This document shows positions 45,739 through 54,561 of a stretch of DNA of 64,000 nt, piece after piece (within the stretch, counting starts at the first letter, position 1; every line of letters starts with the position of its first letter). This DNA comes from BPGX01 sp035405785 (GTDB taxonomy: Bacteria; Bacteroidota; Bacteroidia; B-17B0; Aurantibacillaceae). Under the pieces are notes generated by a model that saw only the letters and a program-made list of their open reading frames with translations, searched no databases and had not been told where the DNA came from. The position numbers and the translations under genes were made by a program. The DNA is taken from NCBI GenBank assembly GCA_035405785.1, contig DAONJS010000007.1, positions 1 to 64,000 of the forward strand, given 5' to 3'.

Positions 45739-45822
45739 ATAAAACCTACCATTCAATAAATAATTTTACATTTTAACAAAAAAAATTACAACATATCAAT
45801 TTTATTCCTTAACTTTGTAACA
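45733..45822 (+). promoter_or_regulatory. Duplicated ~90 bp promoter block, copy B
   Basis: This is nearly the same as 40960-41050 and carries TAACTTTG (45810-45817), exactly 17 bases from the ATG at 45835, as in copy A. The TTG of copy A reads TTA here. The two copies probably bring two surface-protein units under similar control. Confidence 0.7.
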
Positions 45823-45834
45823 AAAATTATACTA

Positions 45835-46155
45835 ATGAAAAAACTTTGTTTTACTTTAAATTTTATTTTTCTATGTTTTATTGTGTTTTCACAAACAGAA
45901 TATAGTGGTTCTTCTAATGACTGTGATTCTACTTTATTACCACCAAAAAATTCTTATGAGATAATATATATTAATGAAGCAATTGAAAACACAACTGTCA
46001 ATAATGATTCAAAAATCGCATTGCCTTGTGAAGTACTTTATGAAATCAATACAAAAAGAAAAGAATTTGATATTGTTGAATGGAAGATAAATCATGTAAC
46101 ATTAATACGAATTTTCCCTAAAAACAAAATAATCAAAAATAATTCAACAAACTAA
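45835..46155 (+). CDS. Small exported protein of unknown function
   Basis: This is a 106-residue protein with a signal peptide (about 1-20, ending IVFSQ). The mature part has two cysteines (NDCDS and LPCEVLY) and a mixed alpha/beta pattern; no family was recognised. It lies between the duplicated promoter block and a T9SS cargo gene that starts 5 bases later, so it is probably co-transcribed with it. Confidence 0.6.
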   Translation: MKKLCFTLNFIFLCFIVFSQTEYSGSSNDCDSTLLPPKNSYEIIYINEAIENTTVNNDSKIALPCEVLYEINTKRKEFDIVEWKINHVTLIRIFPKNKIIKNNSTN

Positions 46156-46160
46156 AAAAC

Positions 46161-47801
46161 ATGAAACAAATTTATTTATTATTTATTTTATTAACTTCTA
46201 TTTTACACGCTGCAGCGCCACCACCACCACCAAATGATAATTGCGGGAGTGCAACCCCATTAACTATTGGCACTCAAACTTGTAGTCAAAATGCTTCTGG
46301 AGTTACTTTACAAGCAAATGAGTGTTATATCGATTTTGGTGGAGCAACTGAAGGTTCTATGTGGTATTCATTTAATGCTACAAGTAGTACTCTTGTATTA
46401 AATTTTTTACAAACTAATGCAACTAACTGTTATCCTTATTATATTATATGGGGTCCTTATTCATCTGTTTCTGCTGGTTGTTCAATAATTACAGGGGCAG
46501 GTTCATGTAGTAGTGGAGGGTATACCGTTCTTGCTTCTGCTACTCCAACAAATTATGTAAGTTCAGCAGGTGGAGCGTATTATAATTTACTAAATGGAGA
46601 CCCGGGAAATTATATTCAATTAAATGGTCTAAGTACTACAGCTGGAAATAATACTTATTTAATTCAAATGGTTAATTTACAATGTGGAGGTCCTTTTGCT
46701 AGTTATGCGCAATTTTGTATTGGAGTAAATACTCTTGCTTCAAATTCTAATCCATCTGGTGCTTCTGCTATTAACTCATGCGGCACACAATATAATGGAT
46801 CCACCCAAGGTGGTTATGCCCCTACTAATAATGGAACACCTTCACTTGGAAATATAGATAATAATTTAAGTACTTCCTGTCCACCCTCATTTGGTGGTCA
46901 ATGTAATGGAAGTAATGGAAATGATGTTCCCTTTGTTATTAATAATCCATCTTATTTCACATTTTGTGCTACTGCAAATGGTACATACAATATTAATTTT
47001 GATGTTGTTTCATGTTCTCAACCTCAATCAGGCGCTCAGGGTTCACAAATGGCTATTTTATTAGGAAGTGCATCAAGTATGACTTTAAATCAAGTAGCAC
47101 CTAATCCAATGCTGCCTAGTTCTGCGATTTGGACATCAAGTAATTTTAGTTTAGCAGCAGGTCAATGTGCTTATTTAGTTGTGGATGGATTTGCTGGCGA
47201 TCAATGCACATATTCTTATACTTTAAATAATGTTAGTGGTGGATGTCAACTTCTTCCAATTGAATTAGTTAATTTTATAGGTGAAAAAAACAATGGATAT
47301 AATAAAATATCATGGACTACTGCAACAGAAAAAAATAACGCATATTTTACATTAGAAAAATCATCTGATGGTATACACTATGAAGTTTTTCAAAAAGTAG
47401 CAGGTGCTGGAAACTCTTATCAACAAAGAACTTACGAATTATATGATGATGCACCCTTTGAAAGAACCTATTATCAGCTTTCTCAAACTGATTATGATGG
47501 TACTACTAAAAAATTAGGCATTATAGTCATTGATAATAACAGCATTCAAAAAGATGAAATGAAAATAGTCCCCAATCCTGCTGAAGAAAATTGTTATTTA
47601 TACATTTATTCAAAACTGAATAAGCAATATCATATCACCATTACAGATCTTGTAGGTAATGTTATTGATGAAAAAACAATAGATGTTGAAAGCGGAACTA
47701 ACAAACTTGAATTATATACCTCAAATTTAGATAAAGGAATGTATTTTGTAAAATTACAAACCCGCTACACCACTGATGTGATAAGGTTTATTAAAAATTA
47801 A
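46161..47801 (+). CDS. Secreted cysteine-containing protein with T9SS type A sorting domain
   Basis: This 546-residue protein has a signal peptide (about 1-18), a proline run, and two related beta domains that begin NDNCGSATPLTIG and SNPSGASAINSCG, with paired cysteines. A linker of the type LLPIELVNFIGEKNN...ISWTTATEKNNAYFTLEKSSDG leads to a type A sorting domain (MKIVPNPAEENCYLYI ... GMYFVKLQTRYTTDVIRFIKN). It is likely secreted through the T9SS. Function of the N-terminal domains is unknown. Confidence 0.82.
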   Translation: MKQIYLLFILLTSILHAAAPPPPPNDNCGSATPLTIGTQTCSQNASGVTLQANECYIDFGGATEGSMWYSFNATSSTLVLNFLQTNATNCYPYYIIWGPYSSVSAGCSIITGAGSCSSGGYTVLASATPTNYVSSAGGAYYNLLNGDPGNYIQLNGLSTTAGNNTYLIQMVNLQCGGPFASYAQFCIGVNTLASNSNPSGASAINSCGTQYNGSTQGGYAPTNNGTPSLGNIDNNLSTSCPPSFGGQCNGSNGNDVPFVINNPSYFTFCATANGTYNINFDVVSCSQPQSGAQGSQMAILLGSASSMTLNQVAPNPMLPSSAIWTSSNFSLAAGQCAYLVVDGFAGDQCTYSYTLNNVSGGCQLLPIELVNFIGEKNNGYNKISWTTATEKNNAYFTLEKSSDGIHYEVFQKVAGAGNSYQQRTYELYDDAPFERTYYQLSQTDYDGTTKKLGIIVIDNNSIQKDEMKIVPNPAEENCYLYIYSKLNKQYHITITDLVGNVIDEKTIDVESGTNKLELYTSNLDKGMYFVKLQTRYTTDVIRFIKN

Positions 47802-47888
47802 AGAATCTGTTCTGTTTATTATGTAATTAAAAAAATCATTTCACGCAAAGTCCACAAAGAAAAATTTCGCAGAGGTATCAAATAGATT

Positions 47889-47952
47889 GAGATCGGAGCA
47901 AAGCAATCTCAAATTCTCACATCGTCATTACGAGCGAAGCGAAGTAATCTCA
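47889..47952 (+). repeat. CGTCATTGCGAG-type repeats
   Basis: Two partial forward copies (47889-47910 and 47923-47952) of the same family as the cluster at 9010-9273. A small minus-strand frame over this region is repeat sequence only. Confidence 0.7.
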
Positions 47953-48002
47953 AAAGAAATGTGTAGCGAAAATTGAAAATTGAACATTGAATATTGAAAT
48001 TC

Positions 48003-48104
48003 AATAACAACCTCACCTCTAACCCCTCTCCTTACAAGGAGAAGGGGACGGACGTTACATTTCTCTCTTTTCGCTACAAACCTGTCATCCCTTCGGGATT
48101 TTTT
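48003..48104 (+). repeat. Copy of the C-rich palindrome/terminator block
   Basis: This ~100 bp block is a near copy of 45604-45705: AACAACCTCACC, the CCCCTCTCCTT/AAGGAGAAGGGG palindrome, a pyrimidine stretch, and a final ATCCC/GGGAT hairpin with T run. Such direct copies 2.4 kb apart could recombine. Confidence 0.75.
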
Positions 48105-48144
48105 GACGGGGCAATTCATGAATTACTCCTACTATAATCCTGTC

Positions 48145-48163
48145 ATCCCTTCGGGATTTTTTT
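48145..48163 (+). terminator. Short hairpin with T tract
   Basis: ATCCC, loop TTC, GGGAT followed by seven T residues looks like a small rho-independent terminator on the plus strand. The same motif is at 45688-45705 and 48087-48104. It lies ~340 bases after the T9SS cargo gene and ahead of the converging SMC operon. Confidence 0.45.
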
Positions 48164-48172
48164 GAAAAAATT

Positions 48173-48284
48173 TTTCACTCTTCATTATTCACTATTCACT
48201 CTTCACTTTTCACTCTTCACTTTTCACTCTTCACTTTTCACTCTTCACTTTTCACTCTTCACTTTTCACTCTTCACTCTTCATT
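48173..48284 (+). repeat. Heptamer array adjoining the SMC gene end
   Basis: About sixteen in-phase 7-base units, mostly alternating TCACTCT and TCACTTT, run up to the last codon of the converging SMC-like gene. The frame seen through them on the plus strand is low-complexity and is not a gene. Confidence 0.8.
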
Positions 48285-51200
48285 TTAAACTTCTACTTCT
48301 GTAACAATACTTGGGAATATACGAATAGTGCCGTCGTCTTCTTTTTTGAACTGATAGGTGTATTTGTAATGGCTTTCTAAACCGCTTTTGTTGGGCAATC
48401 CGTTAATCATCACAATATCTCTTGATTTGGCAAATCTTAATAACTCTCTTAAATAGTGTGCAGAAATTTGTCCTACTTCATCAATTATGCAATGCACTTT
48501 GAATGATTTGTTGGTTTTAATTGAACTTTCTTTGATAAACACATGCAATAATGTGATGTAAATAATGGCTTTAACAAGAATATCTGTTCCAGTAGAACCA
48601 ATGCTGTCTATGCGATGTGTCCAGCCAGTTTCATTAAGTCCTTCTTTGATATTAAATTTGAGTTCAAATAAATCCTGCAAACGAATTTCTTGTTGTTCTT
48701 GTTCTTTGATGGCAGTTTGGAGTTGGTCAAGCATTCTGATAATTTGCAATGAAAGTGATTTTTTAGGAACGTTATTGTTGGTATTAAATAAACCTTCGTT
48801 GATAGTAATACCGTGTTCATCACGAAATTCCTGAATTTTTTTGAGTAATTGATAAATTTTATTGTCTGATTCTTCAAGACGAATTTTGATGTATTCAATC
48901 AATTTTGATTCTTCAAATTCTGCTTTTTTGAAATCTTCTGCAAGTAAAGATACGATGTGTTGTATTTTATCTTTTTGTCCTGAAAGTTCTTTTACTTTAA
49001 TGGCAATGCTATCAATAATCATTGTAGCAAGAGCAGTTGTTTCTGTGATAGATACTTCAATTCTGTTTTCATTAATAAAGTTGCGAAGGTTTTGAGCAAA
49101 TTTTTCATATTCACTAAATGACGCATCGTGTTGAATCACAAAACCAAAATGATTATCTAATCTGAATTTACCTGCAAATTCATTGACATATCTTTGGAAG
49201 TGTGTGTATTCTTCATTGAAATAAGATTCATTTTTGAGTAACTGAGTGCAGAGGTCGGTGATATTATTATGAGATGGTTTTGGTTCTGCATTTTCAATAA
49301 TGGAAGCGTAATGTTTATATACAGGCGTTTCTTTAAAATTATTTTGAAAGAAAAGAATACCTTGATTGAATTGATATAGCGATTCTTCTAATTCTTTTTT
49401 CTGTTTATTGAGTTCTAATCTTTCAAGATTATACTTTTTAGATTCTTCTTCTATTTGTTGAAGGATATTTTTATTTTCAGTAACAAATTCTTCTTTCTTT
49501 TGTTTGTAAACAGGAATGTTATCAAACAAATCTCTTTTATCTTTTAGATAATCATTGACGATATTTTGATATTGATTTAATTCTGCAAGTTGGTCTTGAA
49601 GTTGAGAAATTTGCTTTTGGAGTTCCTGAATTTTTGTAGTATTAACACCTTTATTTTGAAAGATATTTTGTTTTTCTGCAATGAGTTGTTGTTCTTTTTC
49701 TTTAAGTTCCTGAATGGTATTTTTTCTTTGGACTTCTAATTCTTCAATTTCTTTTTGTTGTTGCTGTTTAAGGTGTTGAATTTGTTGTTGAGATTTTGCA
49801 ATAGCATTTTGAATTTGAGTTTCAAATTCTGTTTCAGTGATTTTTCTTCTTTTTTTGAGGATAGCAATTTCTTCTTCAATCATTGCAATTTTTTCACGAA
49901 TAGATTGAAGCGAAGCATCTGTTTCTTTGGCGGCTTTTGTTTTTAGTTCTTCTAATTCAATGATGAGTTTGCGTGCTTTTTGTTCTGCGAGTTCTATGGC
50001 ATATTGAGTAACTTTGCTATCTTCTTTGAGTTCTGCAATTTGTTTTCCGTATTTATCAGCGTTTAATAATTTTTCATTTTGTAAATTTTGTTGTTCTTGA
50101 ATATATTGATTTTCAAGTTCTTTGATAGCATTTAATTTTTGAATTTTTTCAGTTTGATATTGTTCAATGGATTTTGATACGATGGATAATTTATCCAAAT
50201 CAATTTTAACGCCAAAAATAGTTTCATCAGAAGGATTGATGAGTTGTGGGTTAAGTTCATTTTTGAATAAAATATCTTCATTTAGAATTTTACCAAAAGT
50301 AAGATGCCAGTTAGGAACATTTTTTTCTAAAAATCCGTAGAAAGCATTTTCCTGTAAGTTGAGTTTTTCATCAATTTGAGCAATTTCTTTTTTTAGTTGT
50401 TCAATTTTTTGCTGGATGTTTTGTGCAATTTGTTCAAATTTTTGCTGAAGTTGTTTTTCGTAGTTTTGCCATTCTTTTTGGAGTGAATCTATTTGATTTT
50501 GACGAATAGCCAATTCACTTTTACCTGTATAAATTTTAGTTTTAAGTTCGGTAATTTCTAATTCTAATTGTTTAATTTCTTTTTCATAAGGTTGAATAGC
50601 GGCAGAAATTTTTTCTTCAGATTTTAATTGTCCGAGTTCAATTTGTTTTTGGTTTAATTCATTATCTATAGATGATATGGCGGCTTGAAGTTGCTGTTGA
50701 AGTGAATTTTCTCGTTTTGTTTGTTCTTCTTTTTGTAATAAAATTAATTCGTTGTAATGATTGACTATTTCGGTGATTTGTGCATTGATTTTATTATTGA
50801 CAGTTTGAATTTCATTTGTAATGTTATTGAGTAAAGATTGATATTGAATTTCAACATTTTGAACATCGGCAGTAAGTGTATTGTATTCTTTTTGTAAAAT
50901 TTGCAAGCGAGATTCTAACTGATTTTTTTCCTGATGTTTTTGCAGGATTTCATCAATGTTTTTTTCTTTGTAAGATTCAAGTTTGCGTTGTGCTTCTCTA
51001 ATCATTCCATCATAAAAACCAATCTGTTCGCGAATATCTTTTTGTTTTTCTTCTAATGCATATTTGAGTGCATCATAATTTTCTTTGAGTTGTTGAAGTT
51101 TTTGGTCTTTTTCTTGAATAGAAGATAGAATGATGTTGTGTTGAGTATCGGCATATTTAAGCGTAGAACCTAATTTTTCTGCGGCTTCGTATTGTGCGTT

Positions 51201-51965
51201 TTTGAGGACTTGAACTTGGTCGTATTTTTGTTCAATCAATTCAATCAGTTGTTGAGTTTCTTTTTTTAGAAAAGTATTAATATCATTATATTTTTCAGAA
51301 AACTGACGAACTTGTCTTTCAATATTTTCAAGGACAATAACATCTGTTTCGTTTGAAATGGCACTTGCTATAAAATCTTTGATAAAGCGAGAATCAATGC
51401 TATTTTTGGAACTTAAAAAAACATTTGTGATAGATTTAGGGATATTTTGATATTTTTCATTTCCGCGTAGTAAAAAGAATCTATTGAGTTTTGGGTCAGT
51501 TTCTGTGCCGTATAGGATATTTCTGTATCTTTCAAAGGTATCAATTTGATTACTGTAAAAAATACCTTTTTGATCAAGTTTAGCAAGAACTTCTCTGAAT
51601 TTAATTGCTTCATTATTTTCATTAAAGAAAAATTCTGGATTATATTCACTGTCTACAAATCTGAATACAAGTTTATTGTGGCGATATACCATTACAAAAA
51701 ATGGTGTTGTTTCGGTGGCAACTTCATAAATAAGATACGAATTGTCGTAGCGGAAATAGTGTTCTTCAAAAGGTTTTTGAGAAGAACTAATACCAAGAGC
51801 ACGGGAGTTAGCATTGTAAAAAAACAGAATGGCTCTTTGAAGGGATGTTTTACCATAATTGTTTGCTCCTACAAAGCAAGTATTTCCATTGAGTTCAATG
51901 TCGGCATATTTTACATTAGCGATATTAATTTCCACAATTCTGTTAAGTATTCTGTAATTGCTCAT
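48285..51965 (-). CDS. SMC-like condensin ATPase of the MukB/MksB/JetC class
   Basis: This 1226-residue protein has the SMC layout. The N-terminal head carries a Walker A at residues 33-40 (GANNYGKT). Long coiled coils fill about 230-540 and 620-1000, with a hinge-like globular segment between (about 550-610; NWHLTFGKILNED, FGVKIDL). The C-terminal head has a signature-like GSTGTDILVKA near 1123 and Walker B CIIDEVGQ near 1160. MukB/MksB proteins extrude DNA loops; JetC does so in the Wadjet plasmid-defence system. It is last in an operon with MksE-like and kleisin-like genes; no JetD/MksG nuclease is adjacent. Chromosome organisation and plasmid defence are both possible. Confidence 0.85.
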   Translation of the reverse strand: MSNYRILNRIVEINIANVKYADIELNGNTCFVGANNYGKTSLQRAILFFYNANSRALGISSSQKPFEEHYFRYDNSYLIYEVATETTPFFVMVYRHNKLVFRFVDSEYNPEFFFNENNEAIKFREVLAKLDQKGIFYSNQIDTFERYRNILYGTETDPKLNRFFLLRGNEKYQNIPKSITNVFLSSKNSIDSRFIKDFIASAISNETDVIVLENIERQVRQFSEKYNDINTFLKKETQQLIELIEQKYDQVQVLKNAQYEAAEKLGSTLKYADTQHNIILSSIQEKDQKLQQLKENYDALKYALEEKQKDIREQIGFYDGMIREAQRKLESYKEKNIDEILQKHQEKNQLESRLQILQKEYNTLTADVQNVEIQYQSLLNNITNEIQTVNNKINAQITEIVNHYNELILLQKEEQTKRENSLQQQLQAAISSIDNELNQKQIELGQLKSEEKISAAIQPYEKEIKQLELEITELKTKIYTGKSELAIRQNQIDSLQKEWQNYEKQLQQKFEQIAQNIQQKIEQLKKEIAQIDEKLNLQENAFYGFLEKNVPNWHLTFGKILNEDILFKNELNPQLINPSDETIFGVKIDLDKLSIVSKSIEQYQTEKIQKLNAIKELENQYIQEQQNLQNEKLLNADKYGKQIAELKEDSKVTQYAIELAEQKARKLIIELEELKTKAAKETDASLQSIREKIAMIEEEIAILKKRRKITETEFETQIQNAIAKSQQQIQHLKQQQQKEIEELEVQRKNTIQELKEKEQQLIAEKQNIFQNKGVNTTKIQELQKQISQLQDQLAELNQYQNIVNDYLKDKRDLFDNIPVYKQKKEEFVTENKNILQQIEEESKKYNLERLELNKQKKELEESLYQFNQGILFFQNNFKETPVYKHYASIIENAEPKPSHNNITDLCTQLLKNESYFNEEYTHFQRYVNEFAGKFRLDNHFGFVIQHDASFSEYEKFAQNLRNFINENRIEVSITETTALATMIIDSIAIKVKELSGQKDKIQHIVSLLAEDFKKAEFEESKLIEYIKIRLEESDNKIYQLLKKIQEFRDEHGITINEGLFNTNNNVPKKSLSLQIIRMLDQLQTAIKEQEQQEIRLQDLFELKFNIKEGLNETGWTHRIDSIGSTGTDILVKAIIYITLLHVFIKESSIKTNKSFKVHCIIDEVGQISAHYLRELLRFAKSRDIVMINGLPNKSGLESHYKYTYQFKKEDDGTIRIFPSIVTEVEV

Positions 51966-51986
51966 ATTTTTTTAATTTAAAATTGA

Positions 51987-52616
51987 TTAGTTGGGATTTA
52001 TATTGATGTCAATATCAGGTTGATTATTTAGTGAATGTTCTGGATTTGGTGCTTGTCCAAAAATAGTAATAGCATTGATGACTTCTAATAAATAAGCATA
52101 AGCATCAAGGACTTTGTATGTTTCTGTATTTTCATCTTCCAGTTCAAGATAAGAATCGCGGGCAAGCATATCGCATATTTCACGGATTTTATTGAGAAAA
52201 TTTTCAGAACGGTAAAGAGGAATTTTTGCTAATTTTTGTTTGAGGCGAACATTAGCATTACATTCTTCTGCTATTTCAGATGGACGAAAGCGAGAGCCAA
52301 TGGTAATCTTGTTATCTAAACTTCCAAATAAATCAATGATGTCAATATATTTTTCAAATGTTTCTAATTTTTTTTCTGTGATGCTTGGTGGTTCATTGAC
52401 TTTAGAAAAGTAGAAATAATTATTCCCGCGTTCAATTCTGTATCTTAATACTGAAAAATATGCTTGCAGTTTTTCAAAGTTTTGAGGGTCATTGAGAATA
52501 TCATACAATCTGCCCATCCCATCTTTTGTTCCGTTACTTGAAATAAAGTGACCACGAGCAAGAATGTTGAATATCTCGTGTGTTTGTCTTGGAAGTTCTA
52601 AATCTTCTATATTCAT
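51987..52616 (-). CDS. MksE/JetB-like condensin accessory subunit
   Basis: This 209-residue acidic protein has the pattern of MukE/MksE/JetB subunits: an N-terminal IFNILARGHFI segment, FEKLQAYFSVLRYRIERGNNYFYFS (the winged-helix wing with the aromatic FYFS), a middle helical block (LETFEKYIDIIDLFGS), and a C-terminal winged helix ending YLELEDENTETYKVLDAYAYLLEVI. Such proteins bind the kleisin and DNA. It starts 21 bases before the SMC gene and is separated from the kleisin-like gene by 250 bases of repeats. Recognition is by pattern and context. Confidence 0.75.
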   Translation of the reverse strand: MNIEDLELPRQTHEIFNILARGHFISSNGTKDGMGRLYDILNDPQNFEKLQAYFSVLRYRIERGNNYFYFSKVNEPPSITEKKLETFEKYIDIIDLFGSLDNKITIGSRFRPSEIAEECNANVRLKQKLAKIPLYRSENFLNKIREICDMLARDSYLELEDENTETYKVLDAYAYLLEVINAITIFGQAPNPEHSLNNQPDIDININPN

Positions 52617-52627
52617 AGATTATATAG

Positions 52628-52818
52628 TTTTGAGTTTTTTATTGATAGGGACGTATTGCCATACGCCCTTACTGTATTTATTTTGTCCAGAACCTCATCC
52701 CCCAGCCCCTTCTCCTCGCAAGGAGAAGGGGTGTAAATAAATTAAAAATGAATTGCCATTATTTTTTTGTTCAGTTCCATCCTCCTATCCTTGCAAGGAG
52801 AGGGAAGGGTGAGGTTGT
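52628..52818 (-). repeat. Repeat block between two genes of the SMC operon
   Basis: Within the 250-base gap this block holds a GTTTTGA/GTTTTTT heptamer pair, an imperfect hairpin AGGGACGTAT/ATACGCCCTT (52646-52671), a perfect 11-bp palindrome CCCCTTCTCCT/AGGAGAAGGGG (52706-52731), and outer arms AACCTCATCC (52691) and GGGTGAGGTT (52808). All would be transcribed with the operon and could form strong RNA structure. No gene is seen. Confidence 0.75.
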
Positions 52819-52866
52819 TATTTTAAATTATCGCTATACGCTTTTACATTGTATTAAGTAATTAAT

Positions 52867-54105
52867 TTATGTTGTAATGTTTATATTTTGTTTTTTAGAT
52901 ATTTTTTGTGGGAGCACAATGGTGTATCCAATTTTTCTTGTTTTTTGATTTTCATCAGTTAATGTGATGTAATTTATTTTGTAGGAAAAGTTAAGTTGTT
53001 TTTCATATTGAACTAAAATTTCTACAAAGAGAGAAAGTTTTTGTTCTAATGTAAGTTCTCCAATTTCTTTTGGGAATTTGAAATTCAGAATAAATTGAAA
53101 TAAATCTTTATCGGATTGTTTTGAAAATTTTTCTACTAATTTTTCAGTGTCTAATAAAATCTGATGGTCTAAAATTTTTTCGTTAATGTCAAAAGAAAGT
53201 TGTCCAGCAGAAGTTCTAAAACGAAGTTGCGATACTTTATATTTTTCAGCAATTTTCTGACAGAGTTGTTGTCCAATATCATTATAAAGTGTGTCAATGG
53301 CAATTTTTGTGCGAGGTGCTTTGTGTCCATTGTAACGAATGGGGTTGAGGTTTTCAACAACTTCTTTAAAGTTTGTAGAAAAATGAAGAAGACCTTGGTC
53401 TTTGAGTTCTTTAAGTTGTTGTGCTTTTTGATAGATATTGAGTTGATATTGAATTTTATTGATGTAATCAGTAATGTCTGTTTGAATTTCAATAAGGTAA
53501 TCTAAATTTTCAAGTAAGGTTTGTTTGAGAGTATTGATAATTTGATAAAGTTGAGCATCACTACAAGATGATAATGTGTTTTGATTTTCTGAAAGTGTAT
53601 TTTGCAGAGAATAGATGTTGTTAATCAGAATATCTCTTTTTTCTCTATATTCTTCTAAACGACGGAGTTTAATGCGATAGTTACTTTCGTTTTTGTAAGT
53701 ATCATCAATGGTTTTTTGTAATTTAATAATTTCACGGGTAATGGCTTTATCTAATCTTCTTAGATATTTTTTAAGAGGGCTAATGAAGCGATAATGTTGT
53801 GTTTCCTGATAAAATGAAATGTATCTTTTAACTTCGGCAACATACTCAGAGATTATACCAGGAGTAGATTCGCCTATTTGCAATACATCTTCAAGCATAT
53901 TGATAACAGAGTCATTAAGAACAACGGTATTTTCGTATTCGTAGATTATTTCCATTGATTTCATTCGGTGATACATTTCTTCAGAAAGATTGGTTTCACT
54001 TTTCAACTGGCTAATACTAATATTGTCTTTTTTGGCAAAAAGATATTCTATGGCTTCGCGGGAATAATATAAAGTGGATATAATATCGTTAATGCTTATT
54101 TGCAT
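52867..54105 (-). CDS. MukF/MksF/JetA-like kleisin subunit
   Basis: This 412-residue protein fits a MukF-type kleisin. It starts with a winged helix (ISQLKSETNLSEEMYHRMKSMEIIYEYENTVVLND, about 25-65), has helical/coiled segments with HYRFISPLKKYLRRLDKAI and LEEYREKRDILINNIYSLQNTL (about 95-240), and a C-terminal beta-rich winged region (290-400). It is first in the SMC operon. The assignment rests mainly on size, order and architecture; sequence motifs of this family are weak. There is no enzyme motif. Confidence 0.65.
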   Translation of the reverse strand: MQISINDIISTLYYSREAIEYLFAKKDNISISQLKSETNLSEEMYHRMKSMEIIYEYENTVVLNDSVINMLEDVLQIGESTPGIISEYVAEVKRYISFYQETQHYRFISPLKKYLRRLDKAITREIIKLQKTIDDTYKNESNYRIKLRRLEEYREKRDILINNIYSLQNTLSENQNTLSSCSDAQLYQIINTLKQTLLENLDYLIEIQTDITDYINKIQYQLNIYQKAQQLKELKDQGLLHFSTNFKEVVENLNPIRYNGHKAPRTKIAIDTLYNDIGQQLCQKIAEKYKVSQLRFRTSAGQLSFDINEKILDHQILLDTEKLVEKFSKQSDKDLFQFILNFKFPKEIGELTLEQKLSLFVEILVQYEKQLNFSYKINYITLTDENQKTRKIGYTIVLPQKISKKQNINITT

Positions 54106-54249
54106 AAGAAATGTTTGATTATTTTTTCGGTTGTAAAATTAGGAATAAACTAATGGAATAGAGGAAGGATAATATCCACAAAATAAAATAATAATCAACA
54201 ATTGAAGCGTAAGAAGTTGATTATTAGAGGTTTTTAAAAATTTAAATAT

Positions 54250-54370
54250 CAATGCTCAATGTTCAATGCTCAATAATCAATGCTCAATGCTCAATGTTCA
54301 ATTTTCAATGCTCAATGTTCAATTTTCAATGCTCAATGTTCAATTTTCAATGCTCAATGTTCAATTTTTA
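54250..54370 (+). repeat. Heptamer tandem array upstream of the SMC operon
   Basis: Seventeen or so 7-base units of the forms TGCTCAA, TGTTCAA and TTTTCAA stay in phase. In places they also form a 21-base higher-order unit (three heptamers) repeated four times. It is the opposite-strand form of the CATTGAA/CATTGAG units at 40660-40890. Confidence 0.8.
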
Positions 54371-54380
54371 GTAATTGATA

Positions 54381-54500
54381 CAACTAAAAACTTAAAATTA
54401 AAAACTATTCACTTTTCACAAACGACATAAATGTCGTTTCTATTCACTATTCGCTCTTCACTTTTCATTTTTCACTCTTCATTTTTCACTCTTCACTAAT
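54381..54500 (+). repeat. Heptamer tract with embedded hairpin
   Basis: The 7-base phase continues from ACTAAAA/ATTAAAA to ACTATTC/ACTTTTC and ACTCTTC/ATTTTTC. Inside it a 9-bp hairpin, AAACGACAT with ATGTCGTTT (54420-54439), stands without breaking the phase. Confidence 0.7.
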
Positions 54501-54509
54501 ATAATCCCT

Positions 54510-54540
54510 TTGCTAAAAACAAAATAACTTCACATCTTTG
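54510..54540 (+). promoter_or_regulatory. Promoter of thiL
   Basis: CATCTTTG (54533-54540) matches TAnnTTTG at 7 of 8 positions and a TTG lies 20 bases earlier (54510-54512), as expected for a -33 element. The start of thiL is 21 bases downstream. Confidence 0.5.
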
Positions 54541-54561
54541 CCAAAAAATTAAAATCATCCT

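Noticed and set aside
45565..45759. Plus-strand frame in the gap before the gene at 45835
   Set aside because: It runs through the palindrome, hairpin and heptamer repeats and has a composition unlike the neighbouring genes.
47928..48119. Minus-strand reading frame between the T9SS cargo gene and the SMC operon
   Set aside because: It is composed of repeat sequence and heptamer units, with no gene-like character.
48173..48284. Possible CRISPR array
   Set aside because: The units are 7 bases long with no spacers of constant length and no cas genes in the window.
48162..48380. Plus-strand frame with repeated LHFSLFTF residues
   Set aside because: It is the translation of the TCACTCT/TCACTTT heptamer array running into the antisense of the SMC gene.
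48285..54105. Complete Wadjet (JetABCD) defence system
   Set aside because: A JetD-like nuclease gene is not present next to the three genes, so only the condensin part can be claimed.
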